From RGIG3528 sp964653855 (GTDB lineage: Bacteria > Bacillota > Clostridia > Lachnospirales > Lachnospiraceae), in NCBI GenBank assembly GCA_964653855.1, contig CAZZFV010000035.1:1-24012 (forward strand): a DNA stretch of 24,012 nt, written 5' to 3'. The translations under genes and the position numbers were made by a program. Within the stretch, counting starts at the first letter, position 1. Each line of letters starts with the position of its first letter. Under the pieces are notes generated by a model, which was not told the DNA's origin, searched no databases, and worked only from the letters and a program-made list of their open reading frames with translations. Of this stretch, positions 15,109 to 21,942 are shown in pieces.

Positions 15109-16155
15109 ATGAGCAGAAAACAAGTTTCCGTGATAGCGATAACGTGTGTGATTGTTTGTGTTTTTGCCGTGCTTGCGATTTTTGTGCTTAAAGGTATTGA
15201 AAACGGAACCGTGAGTTTTACGCACGCCCAAAAAACAAACAAGCTTGTGAGCGATTTGACGGCCGCGAACAAGTCGGTCGCTTCGGGCAAATGGAGCGAA
15301 GGAAAAATCACCTACGACGGCGAAACCTACGTTTACAATAAGTATATAAAAAATTACCTGATCATGGGTGTCGACAAGTCGGGTAAGGTGGAAAAGGCAT
15401 CGGATTATGTGTCAGGCGGTCAGTCGGATGCGATGTTTTTGCTTGTGACAGACGACTTAAACAAATGTGTTTCCGTTATTCCGATCAACCGTAACACGAT
15501 GACGCCGATCAGGCTTTGCGACGCAAACGGAAATTATTACGGAACATTTAACGCCCAAATCTGTCTCCAGCACGGCTACGGCGACGGAATGAGAGGAAGC
15601 TGCGAAAAAACGGTTGAAGCCGTGAGCACGCTTTTTTACGACGTTCCGATTGCGGGATACATTGCCATGAACATGGACGGAATGAAAATTCTGAATCATG
15701 TTGCGGGCGGAGTGACGGTGACGGTGCTTGAGGATCTTGATAACGACGGCATGGGCGTTCACTTAAAAAAAGGCGAAACCGTGCGGCTTACGGACGACGA
15801 AGCGTATGTTTATCTTCGTTACCGCGATACGGCTGACTTCGGTTCGGCAAGCATGCGTCTCGAGCGCGAAGAACAATATTCACTTGCGCTTTATGATGCG
15901 CTTAAGCAAAAGGTAAACGGAGACGCGGACGCGGCTGTCGATATTTATGACAGTTTGTCGGATTATATCGTGAGCAATTTGATTTTTTCCGAGATCGCCG
16001 AAAGGCTTATAAACTACGGATTTGACGAATCACGAATGTTTGATGTCGACGGAGAATTAAAGCAGGGCGAAAAATTTGAAGAATTTTATGTTGACAAAGA
16101 AAGTTTATATGGTATAATAATCCAAACTATGTATACTAGATCAGAAGGCAAATAG
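15109..16155 (+). CDS. LytR-CpsA-Psr (LCP) family cell-wall polymer ligase
   Basis: LCP enzymes transfer undecaprenyl-linked polymers such as capsule or teichoic acid to peptidoglycan. This 348-residue protein has one N-terminal membrane segment (about 8-28) and an extracytoplasmic LCP domain from about 80: YLIMGVDK, QSDAMFLLV (105-113), PINRNTMT (125-132) with the phosphate-binding R128, and RYRDTADFGSASMRLEREEQ (237-256). The substrate loop is a little divergent. AAGGCAGA precedes the ATG, 18 bases after the kinase stop. The gene's last 65 bases carry a strong promoter for the next gene. Confidence 0.88.
   Translation: MSRKQVSVIAITCVIVCVFAVLAIFVLKGIENGTVSFTHAQKTNKLVSDLTAANKSVASGKWSEGKITYDGETYVYNKYIKNYLIMGVDKSGKVEKASDYVSGGQSDAMFLLVTDDLNKCVSVIPINRNTMTPIRLCDANGNYYGTFNAQICLQHGYGDGMRGSCEKTVEAVSTLFYDVPIAGYIAMNMDGMKILNHVAGGVTVTVLEDLDNDGMGVHLKKGETVRLTDDEAYVYLRYRDTADFGSASMRLEREEQYSLALYDALKQKVNGDADAAVDIYDSLSDYIVSNLIFSEIAERLINYGFDESRMFDVDGELKQGEKFEEFYVDKESLYGIIIQTMYTRSEGK
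16091..16118 (+). promoter_or_regulatory. Consensus promoter inside the LCP gene, driving the surface-protein gene
   Basis: Perfect TTGACA (16091-16096) and perfect TATAAT (16113-16118) are spaced by 16 bases, with TGG forming an extended -10. It lies within the last codons of the LCP gene, 60 bases before the downstream start. It is the best promoter match I found in the window and predicts strong transcription. Confidence 0.75.
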
Positions 16156-16177
16156 ATCATCTTAGGAGGGATAGAAT

Positions 16178-16888
16178 ATGAAAAAGGGTATCGCAATGGC
16201 AGTAGCCGCTGTTCTTACGTTTATGACGGTAAGCACATCGGTATTCGCAGCACCCAGCCCCACGGCAGAAGACGCGGTTGTCTTAAAGGAAGCCGTTGTC
16301 ATAAAAGAAGAAGTGGGCGCAGTTGAAGAGCTCAGTGTAGACGTTGTCACTGAGGCAAACAATGTAATCAGAGAAGTCGTAGCGGAGATCTTAAAGCAGG
16401 CGGCAGAGCAGAACGCATCGCTTGTTTCCACGGTTTCCGAAGACGGAACACTTACACTTTCCGATGAGGAAACACCTCTCGGTCAGTCCGCAGAACCCGA
16501 GCTTCTTGCGGCTTTTGATTTCACACCGGCAGAGACCGTTACAAAGGAAATCGAAGAGAAGGGCTACGCAGAGGTTGAATTCGAGGTTCCCACAATCGCA
16601 AAGGGAGACACGGTTAAGATTCTCCACTATCTTGAAGCAACGGGCGAATGGGAAGTTATCGATCCCACATCCGTTAAGGACGGCAAGGTAACAGCCAAGT
16701 TCACAAGCTTTTCGCCTATCGTTATCACAAAGATTCCGGCAGTTGTAGCCGAGCTTGATGTTGCATCTCAGTCGAGCTTCAACGCAACACCCGTTATCAT
16801 CGTACTTGCGGTTGTAGCCGTTATCGCAGCAGCGGGCGCAATCTATTGCAGCAAGAACGCAGGCAAGATCAAGAAGCTTAAGAAGTAA
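16178..16888 (+). CDS. Secreted, membrane-anchored surface protein, probably highly expressed
   Basis: This 236-residue protein has a Sec signal peptide (MKKG..., hydrophobic core, likely cut after SVFA at 24) and an Ala/Val/Glu-rich region (30-90). A compact domain at about 110-190 has EFEVPTIAKGDTVKILHYL, WEVIDP and AKFTSFSPIVI segments. One C-terminal membrane helix (about 205-224) with a KK-rich tail follows; there is no LPXTG motif. From memory the KGDTV...FTSFSPIVI domain recurs in Clostridia surface proteins of unknown role. A perfect AGGAGGG site seven bases upstream, the consensus promoter, and codons such as ATC, AAG and GCA favoured more than in neighbours suggest abundance. Confidence 0.7.
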   Translation: MKKGIAMAVAAVLTFMTVSTSVFAAPSPTAEDAVVLKEAVVIKEEVGAVEELSVDVVTEANNVIREVVAEILKQAAEQNASLVSTVSEDGTLTLSDEETPLGQSAEPELLAAFDFTPAETVTKEIEEKGYAEVEFEVPTIAKGDTVKILHYLEATGEWEVIDPTSVKDGKVTAKFTSFSPIVITKIPAVVAELDVASQSSFNATPVIIVLAVVAVIAAAGAIYCSKNAGKIKKLKK

Positions 16889-16905
16889 TTTTAAGAATCA
16901 ATATG

Positions 16906-16946
16906 TTACGCATATGCCGTTAACGTAGGGTTGGCATAAGGCGTAA
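16906..16946 (+). other. Hairpin downstream of the surface-protein gene
   Basis: TTACGC (16906-16911) pairs with GCGTAA (16941-16946), and ATGCC (16914-16918) with GGCAT (16933-16937), giving an 11-bp interrupted stem. There is no T run after it. It may be a 3' stabilising structure for the surface-protein mRNA or the first element of the leader that follows. Confidence 0.5.
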
Positions 16947-16954
16947 GAATTGTT

Positions 16955-17065
16955 GGGGGGGGGTACCGAAAGGGTAATCGGGTACCGCTCACACGTAATG
17001 CATCTAGGGAGCATTATAAAGGCAAAAATTGTAGGTCCCTTGTGTTTTCACAAGGGACTTTTTTT
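16955..17065 (+). promoter_or_regulatory. Structured leader with attenuator-like terminator before the sugar transferase
   Basis: After nine consecutive G (16955-16963) come a GGTACC/GGTACC hairpin enclosing AAAGGGTAATCG, and a second hairpin GTAATGC (16995-17001)/GCATTAT (17011-17017) with a 9-base loop. That loop contains AGGGA, complementary to TCCCT of the terminator's left arm (17036-17040). The terminator itself follows. This could be a riboswitch, an attenuator or just stacked 3' structures. No known riboswitch consensus was recognised. The region 16889-17101 contains no gene. Confidence 0.45.
17035..17065 (+). terminator. Strong intrinsic terminator upstream of the sugar transferase gene
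   Basis: GTCCCTTGTG (17035-17044) pairs perfectly with CACAAGGGAC (17049-17058) around TTTT and is followed by seven T. It ends 36 bases before the sugar transferase ATG. It therefore either ends the surface-protein transcript, or attenuates transcription into the sugar transferase gene, since no separate promoter after it was found. Confidence 0.85.
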
Positions 17066-17101
17066 AACCCGAAAAGGGGAGCAAACGAGGGGGCTCACAA
17101 A

Positions 17102-18568
17102 ATGGCATCATACAGCATAAAAAGCAGGAACTATCTGAAGCATTTGGATTTTATTTTATATGATCTTTTTTGCACGACGATAGCCTTTTTTTTGGCTTAT
17201 TTTGCAAGATTCGGAAATTTAAGCGATCTTCTACACGTCACAAACACAAGCATAAACGGGTACTTAATAATCGTTCTCGGTATGCAAATATTTGTGGGTG
17301 CCAGATTTTCGATGTACAAAAATATTTTGAAGCGCGGAATTTTTGATGAAGCGCTGAGCGTATTAAAGTTGTGCCTGTCCGCGACCGGTCTTTCGATCAT
17401 CGCGGCGTTCCTGTTTCATTTTGCGGGAAATATGGCACGACTTTTTATTGCATATATATGTATTTTTTCGATGATTCTTATTTTCTTTGAAAGAATCACA
17501 TACAAAAAGATTGTCATAAAACGCCTCAAAAACGGCAAAATCGAGCTTCCGAGGCTCTTTGTCGTTGCGGATGTCAAGCACGCGGAAGACATAATAAGAA
17601 GAGTAAAGGCTGAGTCGTTATTTTCTTACAACCTTATCGGTATTGCGGTTGCGGGAGAGTATGACGGAAACGAAATCCTCGGTGTCCCCGTTATTTGCAA
17701 GGCGGACGAGGCGGCAGATTATCTTAAGAACGCATGGGTTGACGACGTGCTTATCTATGCGCCCGCATATCCCGCACCCAGAGCGGAATTCTTTAAGGTA
17801 TGCGCAGACATGAACATTGTTGTGCACAACGTTTTGAATATCGATCAAATCGAGCGCAAGCAGATTGCGGTTCGCAGAATTGCGGGACTCATGGTTCTTT
17901 CGACGGGCTATGTAAAGATCAGCGTTTGGCAGGCTGCAATTAAGCGTGCGGTCGACATTTTGGGCGCACTTGTCGGATGCCTTTGCACGGTGCTTATCGG
18001 TATCGTAATCGGCCCCATCATTTATATAAGTTCGCCCGGCCCCATTATCTTTAAGCAGACACGTATCGGCCGCAACGGAAAAAAATTCACGTTCTACAAG
18101 TTCCGCAGCATGGTTCCGAATGCCGAAGAACTCAAAAAATCACTCATGGAACAAAATAACGTCAAAGACGGCATGATGTTTAAGATGGATCACGATCCCC
18201 GTCTCATCGGCTACAAAAAACTTCCCGACGGCCGCGAAAAGAACGGCATCGGTCAGTTTATCCGCCGCACGTCGCTTGACGAATTTCCTCAGTTTTTTAA
18301 TGTCCTAAAGGGCGACATGAGCCTTGTGGGCACACGTCCGCCGACGGAAGACGAATGGGAAAAGTATGATTACCATCATCGTGCACGTCTCACCATGCGT
18401 CCCGGCATCACCGGCATGTGGCAGGTGAGCGGGCGCAGCAACATTACGGATTTTGAAGAGGTGGTGCGCCTCGACCTTGAATACATCACCACATTCAGCC
18501 TCACTCAGGACTTTAAGATTTTGCTTAAGACCGTGTTTGGCGTGTTTAAGAAGGATGGGGCGAAATAA
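17102..18568 (+). CDS. Undecaprenyl-phosphate sugar-1-phosphate transferase (WbaP/CpsE-like)
   Basis: The enzyme starts polysaccharide repeat-unit assembly by moving a sugar-1-phosphate from a nucleotide sugar to undecaprenyl phosphate. The start is set at ATG 17102 with an AGGGGG site; an upstream GTG at 17042 lies inside the terminator. The 488-residue protein has four N-terminal membrane segments (about 15-35, 52-68, 86-108, 111-130), a Rossmann-like middle region (about 150-250), a membrane helix at 286-309, and the PF02397 catalytic part. That part shows SPGPIIFKQTRIG (311-323), KFRSM (333-337), RRTSLDEFPQ and GDMSLVGTRPP segments. The sugar (Glc-1-P or Gal-1-P) cannot be decided. Confidence 0.92.
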   Translation: MASYSIKSRNYLKHLDFILYDLFCTTIAFFLAYFARFGNLSDLLHVTNTSINGYLIIVLGMQIFVGARFSMYKNILKRGIFDEALSVLKLCLSATGLSIIAAFLFHFAGNMARLFIAYICIFSMILIFFERITYKKIVIKRLKNGKIELPRLFVVADVKHAEDIIRRVKAESLFSYNLIGIAVAGEYDGNEILGVPVICKADEAADYLKNAWVDDVLIYAPAYPAPRAEFFKVCADMNIVVHNVLNIDQIERKQIAVRRIAGLMVLSTGYVKISVWQAAIKRAVDILGALVGCLCTVLIGIVIGPIIYISSPGPIIFKQTRIGRNGKKFTFYKFRSMVPNAEELKKSLMEQNNVKDGMMFKMDHDPRLIGYKKLPDGREKNGIGQFIRRTSLDEFPQFFNVLKGDMSLVGTRPPTEDEWEKYDYHHRARLTMRPGITGMWQVSGRSNITDFEEVVRLDLEYITTFSLTQDFKILLKTVFGVFKKDGAK

Positions 18569-18576
18569 GATAGATT

Positions 18577-18605
18577 TTGCATTATGGCCTGTTTAAGGTT
18601 ATAAT
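18577..18605 (+). promoter_or_regulatory. Promoter of the rml genes
   Basis: TTGCAT (18577-18582) and a perfect TATAAT (18600-18605) are separated by 17 bases. Transcription should start near 18612, leaving a leader of about 105 bases before rmlB. Confidence 0.5.
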
Positions 18606-18615
18606 GCCTATATAC

Positions 18616-18690
18616 GGAAAAGGGTCACCGGGTGTAAGCCATAGTGATCACAAAGCACACAGCTGCAATTCACCGTTGCAGCTTGTTTTG
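18616..18690 (+). promoter_or_regulatory. Structured leader with terminator before rmlB
   Basis: AAAGGGTCACCGGGT (18619-18633) matches 13 of 15 bases of a motif in the leader at 16969-16983. GGTCAC (18623-18628) can pair with GTGATC further on. A terminator-like stem follows: AGCTGCAA (18661-18668) with TTGCAGCT (18676-18683), then TTGTTTTG. The stem ends 34 bases before the rmlB start. It may be an attenuator for rml expression. Alternatively the hairpin simply ends the sugar transferase transcript. Confidence 0.45.
18661..18690 (+). terminator. Intrinsic terminator-like hairpin before rmlB
   Basis: An 8-bp perfect stem (18661-18668 with 18676-18683) has a 7-base loop and a T-rich tail interrupted by one G. 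It stands between the promoter at 18577-18605 and rmlB, so it would stop rml transcripts unless antiterminated. Confidence 0.6.
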
Positions 18691-18716
18691 CATAAAGCGA
18701 GAAAAGGAGTTTAATC

Positions 18717-19736
18717 ATGAATATTATCGTTACCGGCGGTGCGGGATTCATCGGCAGTAATTTTGTGTTTCATATGCTGAAAAAATATCCGGATTACAGG
18801 ATCGTGTGCCTCGACAAGCTTACCTATGCGGGCAACCTGTCCACACTTGCGCCTGTTATGGATAATTCAAATTTTCGTTTTGTGAAAGCGGATATTTGCG
18901 ACCGTGAGGCGGTGGATAAGCTCTTTCAGGAAGAACATCCCGACATCGTGGTCAATTTTGCGGCGGAGTCGCACGTAGACCGCTCGATCGAAGATCCCGG
19001 GATTTTTTTGCAAACAAATATCATAGGTACAAGTGTCCTTATGGACGCCTGCCGTAAATACGGAATCAAGCGTTATCACCAGGTTTCGACGGACGAAGTG
19101 TACGGTGATTTGCCTCTCGACCGCCCCGATCTCTTTTTTACCGAGGAGACTCCCATTCACACGAGTTCCCCTTACAGCAGCTCAAAGGCAGGTGCGGATT
19201 TGCTTGTGCTTGCTTATCATCGCACATACGGACTTCCGGTCACGATTTCGCGCTGTTCAAACAACTACGGCCCCTATCATTTCCCCGAAAAATTGATTCC
19301 GCTTATGATAGCAAACGCTCTTAACGATAAGCCGCTCCCCGTATACGGAGAAGGCTTAAATGTCCGTGACTGGCTGTATGTGGAGGATCATTGCAAGGCA
19401 ATCGACCTGATTATCCATAACGGCCGCGTGGGCGAAGTTTACAATGTGGGCGGTCACAACGAAAAGCAAAATATAGAAATAGTTAAGATTATCTGTAAGG
19501 AACTTGGGAAACCCGAGAGCCTGATTACTCATGTCACCGACCGCAAAGGTCATGACATGCGCTATGCGATCGACCCCACCAAGATTCACAACGAGCTTGG
19601 GTGGCTGCCGGAAACAAAATTTGAAGACGGCATCAAAAAGACTATAAGATGGTACTTAGAAAACCGTGAGTGGTGGGAAAACATCGTTAACGGTGAATAC
19701 AGGAATTACTATGAGAAGATGTACGGGAACAGATAA
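18717..19736 (+). CDS. rmlB: dTDP-glucose 4,6-dehydratase
   Basis: Second step of dTDP-L-rhamnose synthesis: NAD-dependent 4,6-dehydration of dTDP-glucose. The 339-residue SDR protein has the nucleotide motif TGGAGFIGSN (6-15), TDEVYG (125-130) with the active-site Asp/Glu, and the YxxxK pair Y153/K157 in SPYSSSKAGADLL. HVDRS near 86-90 and YVEDHCKAI are also typical of RfbB. An AAAAGGAG site precedes the ATG. rmlD follows after 14 bases. rmlA and rmlC, needed to complete the pathway, are not in the window. Confidence 0.95.
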   Translation: MNIIVTGGAGFIGSNFVFHMLKKYPDYRIVCLDKLTYAGNLSTLAPVMDNSNFRFVKADICDREAVDKLFQEEHPDIVVNFAAESHVDRSIEDPGIFLQTNIIGTSVLMDACRKYGIKRYHQVSTDEVYGDLPLDRPDLFFTEETPIHTSSPYSSSKAGADLLVLAYHRTYGLPVTISRCSNNYGPYHFPEKLIPLMIANALNDKPLPVYGEGLNVRDWLYVEDHCKAIDLIIHNGRVGEVYNVGGHNEKQNIEIVKIICKELGKPESLITHVTDRKGHDMRYAIDPTKIHNELGWLPETKFEDGIKKTIRWYLENREWWENIVNGEYRNYYEKMYGNR

Positions 19737-19750
19737 GGCAGATTAAAATT

Positions 19751-20695
19751 ATGAAATTTTTTGTAACGGGTGTCGGCGGACAGCTTGGGCATGACGTAAT
19801 GAATGAACTTTTAAAGCGAGGATATGCGGGCACGGGCTCGGATATTCATGGCGGTTACAGCGGCGTGCCTGACGGATCTCCTGTAACCAAAGCCCCGTAT
19901 GTGTCACTTGATATTACCGATAGGAACGCGGTAAAAGAAGTCATTACGAAACTAAATCCGGATGTCGTCGTGCATTGCGCCGCATGGACCCAAGTGGACG
20001 CCGCGGAAGACGAAGAAAATAAGCGGAAAGTATTTGCAATCAATGTATCCGGCACGCGTAATATAGCGGAAACGTGCAAAACGCTTGGTTGTAAGATGAT
20101 TTATATAAGTACAGACTATGTGTTTGACGGTGAGGGCGACTTGCCTTGGGATCCCGATTGCAAGGATTATAAGCCGTTAAACGTGTACGGAGAATCAAAA
20201 CTCTGTGGGGAACTCGCCGTACGCGAAGTTCTTACCAAATACTTTATTGTGCGAATCGCGTGGGTGTTTGGGTTAAACGGCAAGAATTTTATAAAAACGA
20301 TGTTAAACGTTGGCAAAACTCACGACACAGTGCGTGTGGTAAACGACCAAATCGGCACACCCACCTACACATATGACCTCGCAAGACTCCTTATCGATAT
20401 GGCGGAAACAGAAAAGTACGGGATTTATCATGCCACAAATTCGGAAGTTACGGACGAAAATATGGGATGCAAGACGGGATATATAAGCTGGTATGATTTT
20501 ACAAAAGAAATTTACCGTCAGGCGGGATATAAAACGCGCGTTTTACCCGTAACAACCGCGGAATACGGCTTAAGTAAAGCAAAAAGACCCTTTAACAGCA
20601 GGCTTGATAAAAAGAAACTCATTGAAAACGGCTTTGCCCCCCTTCCCACGTGGCAGGACGCGGTGAGACGTTATCTGAAAGAAATCGAGCAGTAA
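19751..20695 (+). CDS. rmlD: dTDP-4-dehydrorhamnose reductase
   Basis: Last step of dTDP-L-rhamnose synthesis: NAD(P)H reduction of dTDP-4-keto-L-rhamnose. The 314-residue protein shows GVGGQLG (7-13), AAWTQVDAAEDE (77-88), YISTDYVFDG (118-127) and the catalytic YGESK pair Y146/K150. A substrate-domain signature IYHATNS follows later. An insertion (SDIHGGYSGVPDGSP, 30-44) makes it slightly longer than minimal RmlD, as seen in Lachnospiraceae-type sequences. It is coupled to rmlB. No clear terminator follows; the accessory stretch begins directly. Confidence 0.94.
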   Translation: MKFFVTGVGGQLGHDVMNELLKRGYAGTGSDIHGGYSGVPDGSPVTKAPYVSLDITDRNAVKEVITKLNPDVVVHCAAWTQVDAAEDEENKRKVFAINVSGTRNIAETCKTLGCKMIYISTDYVFDGEGDLPWDPDCKDYKPLNVYGESKLCGELAVREVLTKYFIVRIAWVFGLNGKNFIKTMLNVGKTHDTVRVVNDQIGTPTYTYDLARLLIDMAETEKYGIYHATNSEVTDENMGCKTGYISWYDFTKEIYRQAGYKTRVLPVTTAEYGLSKAKRPFNSRLDKKKLIENGFAPLPTWQDAVRRYLKEIEQ

Positions 20696-20713
20696 GAAGA
20701 GATAGGGGAATAG

Positions 20714-20851
20714 GCGGATTTTCGTCCTTTGATAGATGAGCCCGGACTATTCAGACACTTTTGTTTGGATAAAAGCAGAACCTGCATATATTGGTCGGAC
20801 AGAATCGATTTGGCAAGCGATACGATTTGGGAATATGGGGAAAGGGTGTAA
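20714..20851 (+). pseudogene. Remnant of a DUF2442-like gene
   Basis: An open stretch of 45 codons with no start codon after the upstream stop (20711-20713) encodes LIDEPGLFRHFCLD, IYWSDRIDLASDTIWEYGE and ends at 20849-20851. The WSDRIDLASDTIWEYG part resembles the conserved 'W.DDIDLS...L(W)E.G' end of DUF2442 proteins, small partners of toxin-antitoxin-like modules. The N-terminal half is missing. The identification is from memory of the family and is moderate only. Confidence 0.5.
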
Positions 20852-20859
20852 GAATCCTT

Positions 20860-21048
20860 ATGACAGTGAACCATAGTATAACTCCGGGACAGAAGCTCAC
20901 GGAAAATGACAAAGAAGAAATACGAAAAGCCAAAGAACTTCCCATACAATTTGACGAGGACTGCTCCGAAATGTCCGAAAAGATGTTGAAATCCTTGAGA
21001 GCTGCGGTGAGAAACAGAAATAGGGTAATGGGGAAAAAGAAAGCGTAG
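20860..21048 (+). CDS. Small antitoxin-like protein, possibly truncated
   Basis: This 62-residue ORF starts at ATG 20860, nine bases after the DUF2442-like remnant. Its LTENDKEEIRKAKELPIQFDEDCSEM part resembles the N-terminal part of small Firmicutes proteins ('T.E...EI..A...PI.YDEDSPE.') that often continue into a CopG-like DNA-binding segment. Here it stops after RNRNRVMGKKKA, so the DNA-binding part seems lost, or this is a short family member. An in-frame upstream ATG at 20791 would add 23 residues, but overlaps the remnant and looks unnatural. Function unknown. Confidence 0.45.
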   Translation: MTVNHSITPGQKLTENDKEEIRKAKELPIQFDEDCSEMSEKMLKSLRAAVRNRNRVMGKKKA

Positions 21049-21058
21049 GAAAATATGA

Positions 21059-21103
21059 GATTTGTACGAAGAGTTGAAAGAATGGCGGCTTGATGAAGAT
21101 TAA
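21059..21103 (+). pseudogene. Possible HRDC-domain remnant
   Basis: A 14-codon open stretch, bounded by an upstream TGA and a downstream TAA, encodes DLYEELKEWRLDED. This is like the opening helix of HRDC domains of RecQ-type helicases ('LYE.L..WR...A'). It is too short to be certain, but fits the picture of decayed genes between rmlD and the second nucleotidyltransferase. The gap 20696-21176 holds only this, the short ORF and the DUF2442-like remnant. Confidence 0.25.
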
Positions 21104-21176
21104 ACCTGTTGTATAAAACAGAATAGTTACGGTTCATACGGAGATAAAATACCACAGGAAAGGAGCAAACAAATAA

Positions 21177-21494
21177 ATGCCTACAAGTGAAATAGATGAA
21201 TTAAAAAACAGTTTTGTGGCAGATCTTACGCCTCGGCAAATTTACCTGTTTGGTTCTTTTGCGGAAGGAAAGCAAAACGCCGACAGTGATTTTGATTTCT
21301 ATATTGTTGTGGATAATTCCGAAAAGGATATGCTTGAGCTTACGGCTAAAGCATATAAGGCAATTCGTCACAAGCAGAAGCGTTCTGTGGATATTATCGT
21401 GAATACCGAAGAAACATTTGAGAACAGAAAACTCAGACATCTGTCATTGGAAAAGGAAGTTGCGCAAAAGGGGGTTCTTTTGTATGGAGCATGA
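21177..21494 (+). CDS. Minimal nucleotidyltransferase (MNT), second copy
   Basis: This 105-residue protein is homologous to the one at 726-1109 and shorter at the N-terminus. The core is intact: FGSFAEG at 25-31, D38 and D40 in SDFDF, and D72 in RSVDIIV. The C-terminal H(L)SLEKEVAQKGVLLYG segment matches the first copy's VEREVQKNGILLYD. An AAAGGAG site lies about 12 bases before the ATG. It overlaps the HEPN partner by 11 bases, so the pair is translated together. An AMPylating or antitoxin role is inferred from characterised MntA/HepT modules. Confidence 0.85.
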   Translation: MPTSEIDELKNSFVADLTPRQIYLFGSFAEGKQNADSDFDFYIVVDNSEKDMLELTAKAYKAIRHKQKRSVDIIVNTEETFENRKLRHLSLEKEVAQKGVLLYGA

Positions 21495-21897
21495 AGAAAC
21501 GATGTGGCTTGAGTTTGCAAAGACAGACCTTGGTGTGGCACAACATCTCGACAAAAATTATTATCCGAAACCTTTGGAAATTATATGTTATCATTGCCAG
21601 CAAGCCGCTGAAAAGGCAATAAAAGCACTGATTATTGCATGCGGTGCAGAAGGTGGCATTCCTAAAAAGCATAACTCGTCATTTTTGCTGATGCAAATTA
21701 AAAACATGGTTAATATTCCGGAAAAGTATTATGATTATGCTGATGCTTTAACGCCTTATGGCGTGGCCGTAAGGTATCCGAATGAACTTTTTATTGAAGA
21801 AAGTCATGCACAAAAAGCTCTTCAATATGCCACTGAAATTGTGGCTTGGGCGGAAGAAACGATAAACAGTGTAATGGGGAAAAGGAAACAAGCGTGA
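21484..21897 (+). CDS. HEPN-domain protein, second copy
   Basis: I start this at ATG 21484, with AAGGGGG eight bases upstream; a longer reading from 21418 would run through the nucleotidyltransferase gene. The 137-residue product shares with the protein at 1106-1579 the EF(A/S)xTD start, ICYHCQQAAEKAIKALI, GGIPKKH, FLLMQIKN and VRYPNEL segments, but lacks the polar N-terminal extension. As in the first copy, the histidine that follows the conserved arginine is ten residues further on, so a canonical RX4-6H motif is absent. The conserved R-Y-P-N-E-L suggests a shared, possibly different, active or binding site. Confidence 0.85.
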   Translation: MEHEETMWLEFAKTDLGVAQHLDKNYYPKPLEIICYHCQQAAEKAIKALIIACGAEGGIPKKHNSSFLLMQIKNMVNIPEKYYDYADALTPYGVAVRYPNELFIEESHAQKALQYATEIVAWAEETINSVMGKRKQA

Positions 21898-21942
21898 ACG
21901 GATTAAAGGGGTAGGTTTAATTTTTTGTGAGGACCGATTGTT

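Noticed and set aside
16955..17065. Cyclic di-GMP (GEMM) riboswitch or Bacillus-type EAR element
   Set aside because: The conserved GEMM core and tetraloop-receptor sequences are not present, and the EAR element pattern could not be matched; no known class was assignable by eye.
17042..17101. GTG start at 17042 for the sugar transferase
   Set aside because: It lies inside the terminator stem, and the extra 20 residues are unlike the family. ATG 17102 has an AGGGGG site.
20751..21155. Minus-strand 134-codon frame after rmlD
   Set aside because: Low-complexity Phe/Ser-rich translation, no ribosome binding site, and it overlaps + strand stretches with better family resemblance.
21418..21483. 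Longer start for the second HEPN protein
   Set aside because: It would run through the nucleotidyltransferase gene; ATG 21484 has AAGGGGG upstream and matches the length of HEPN homologues.
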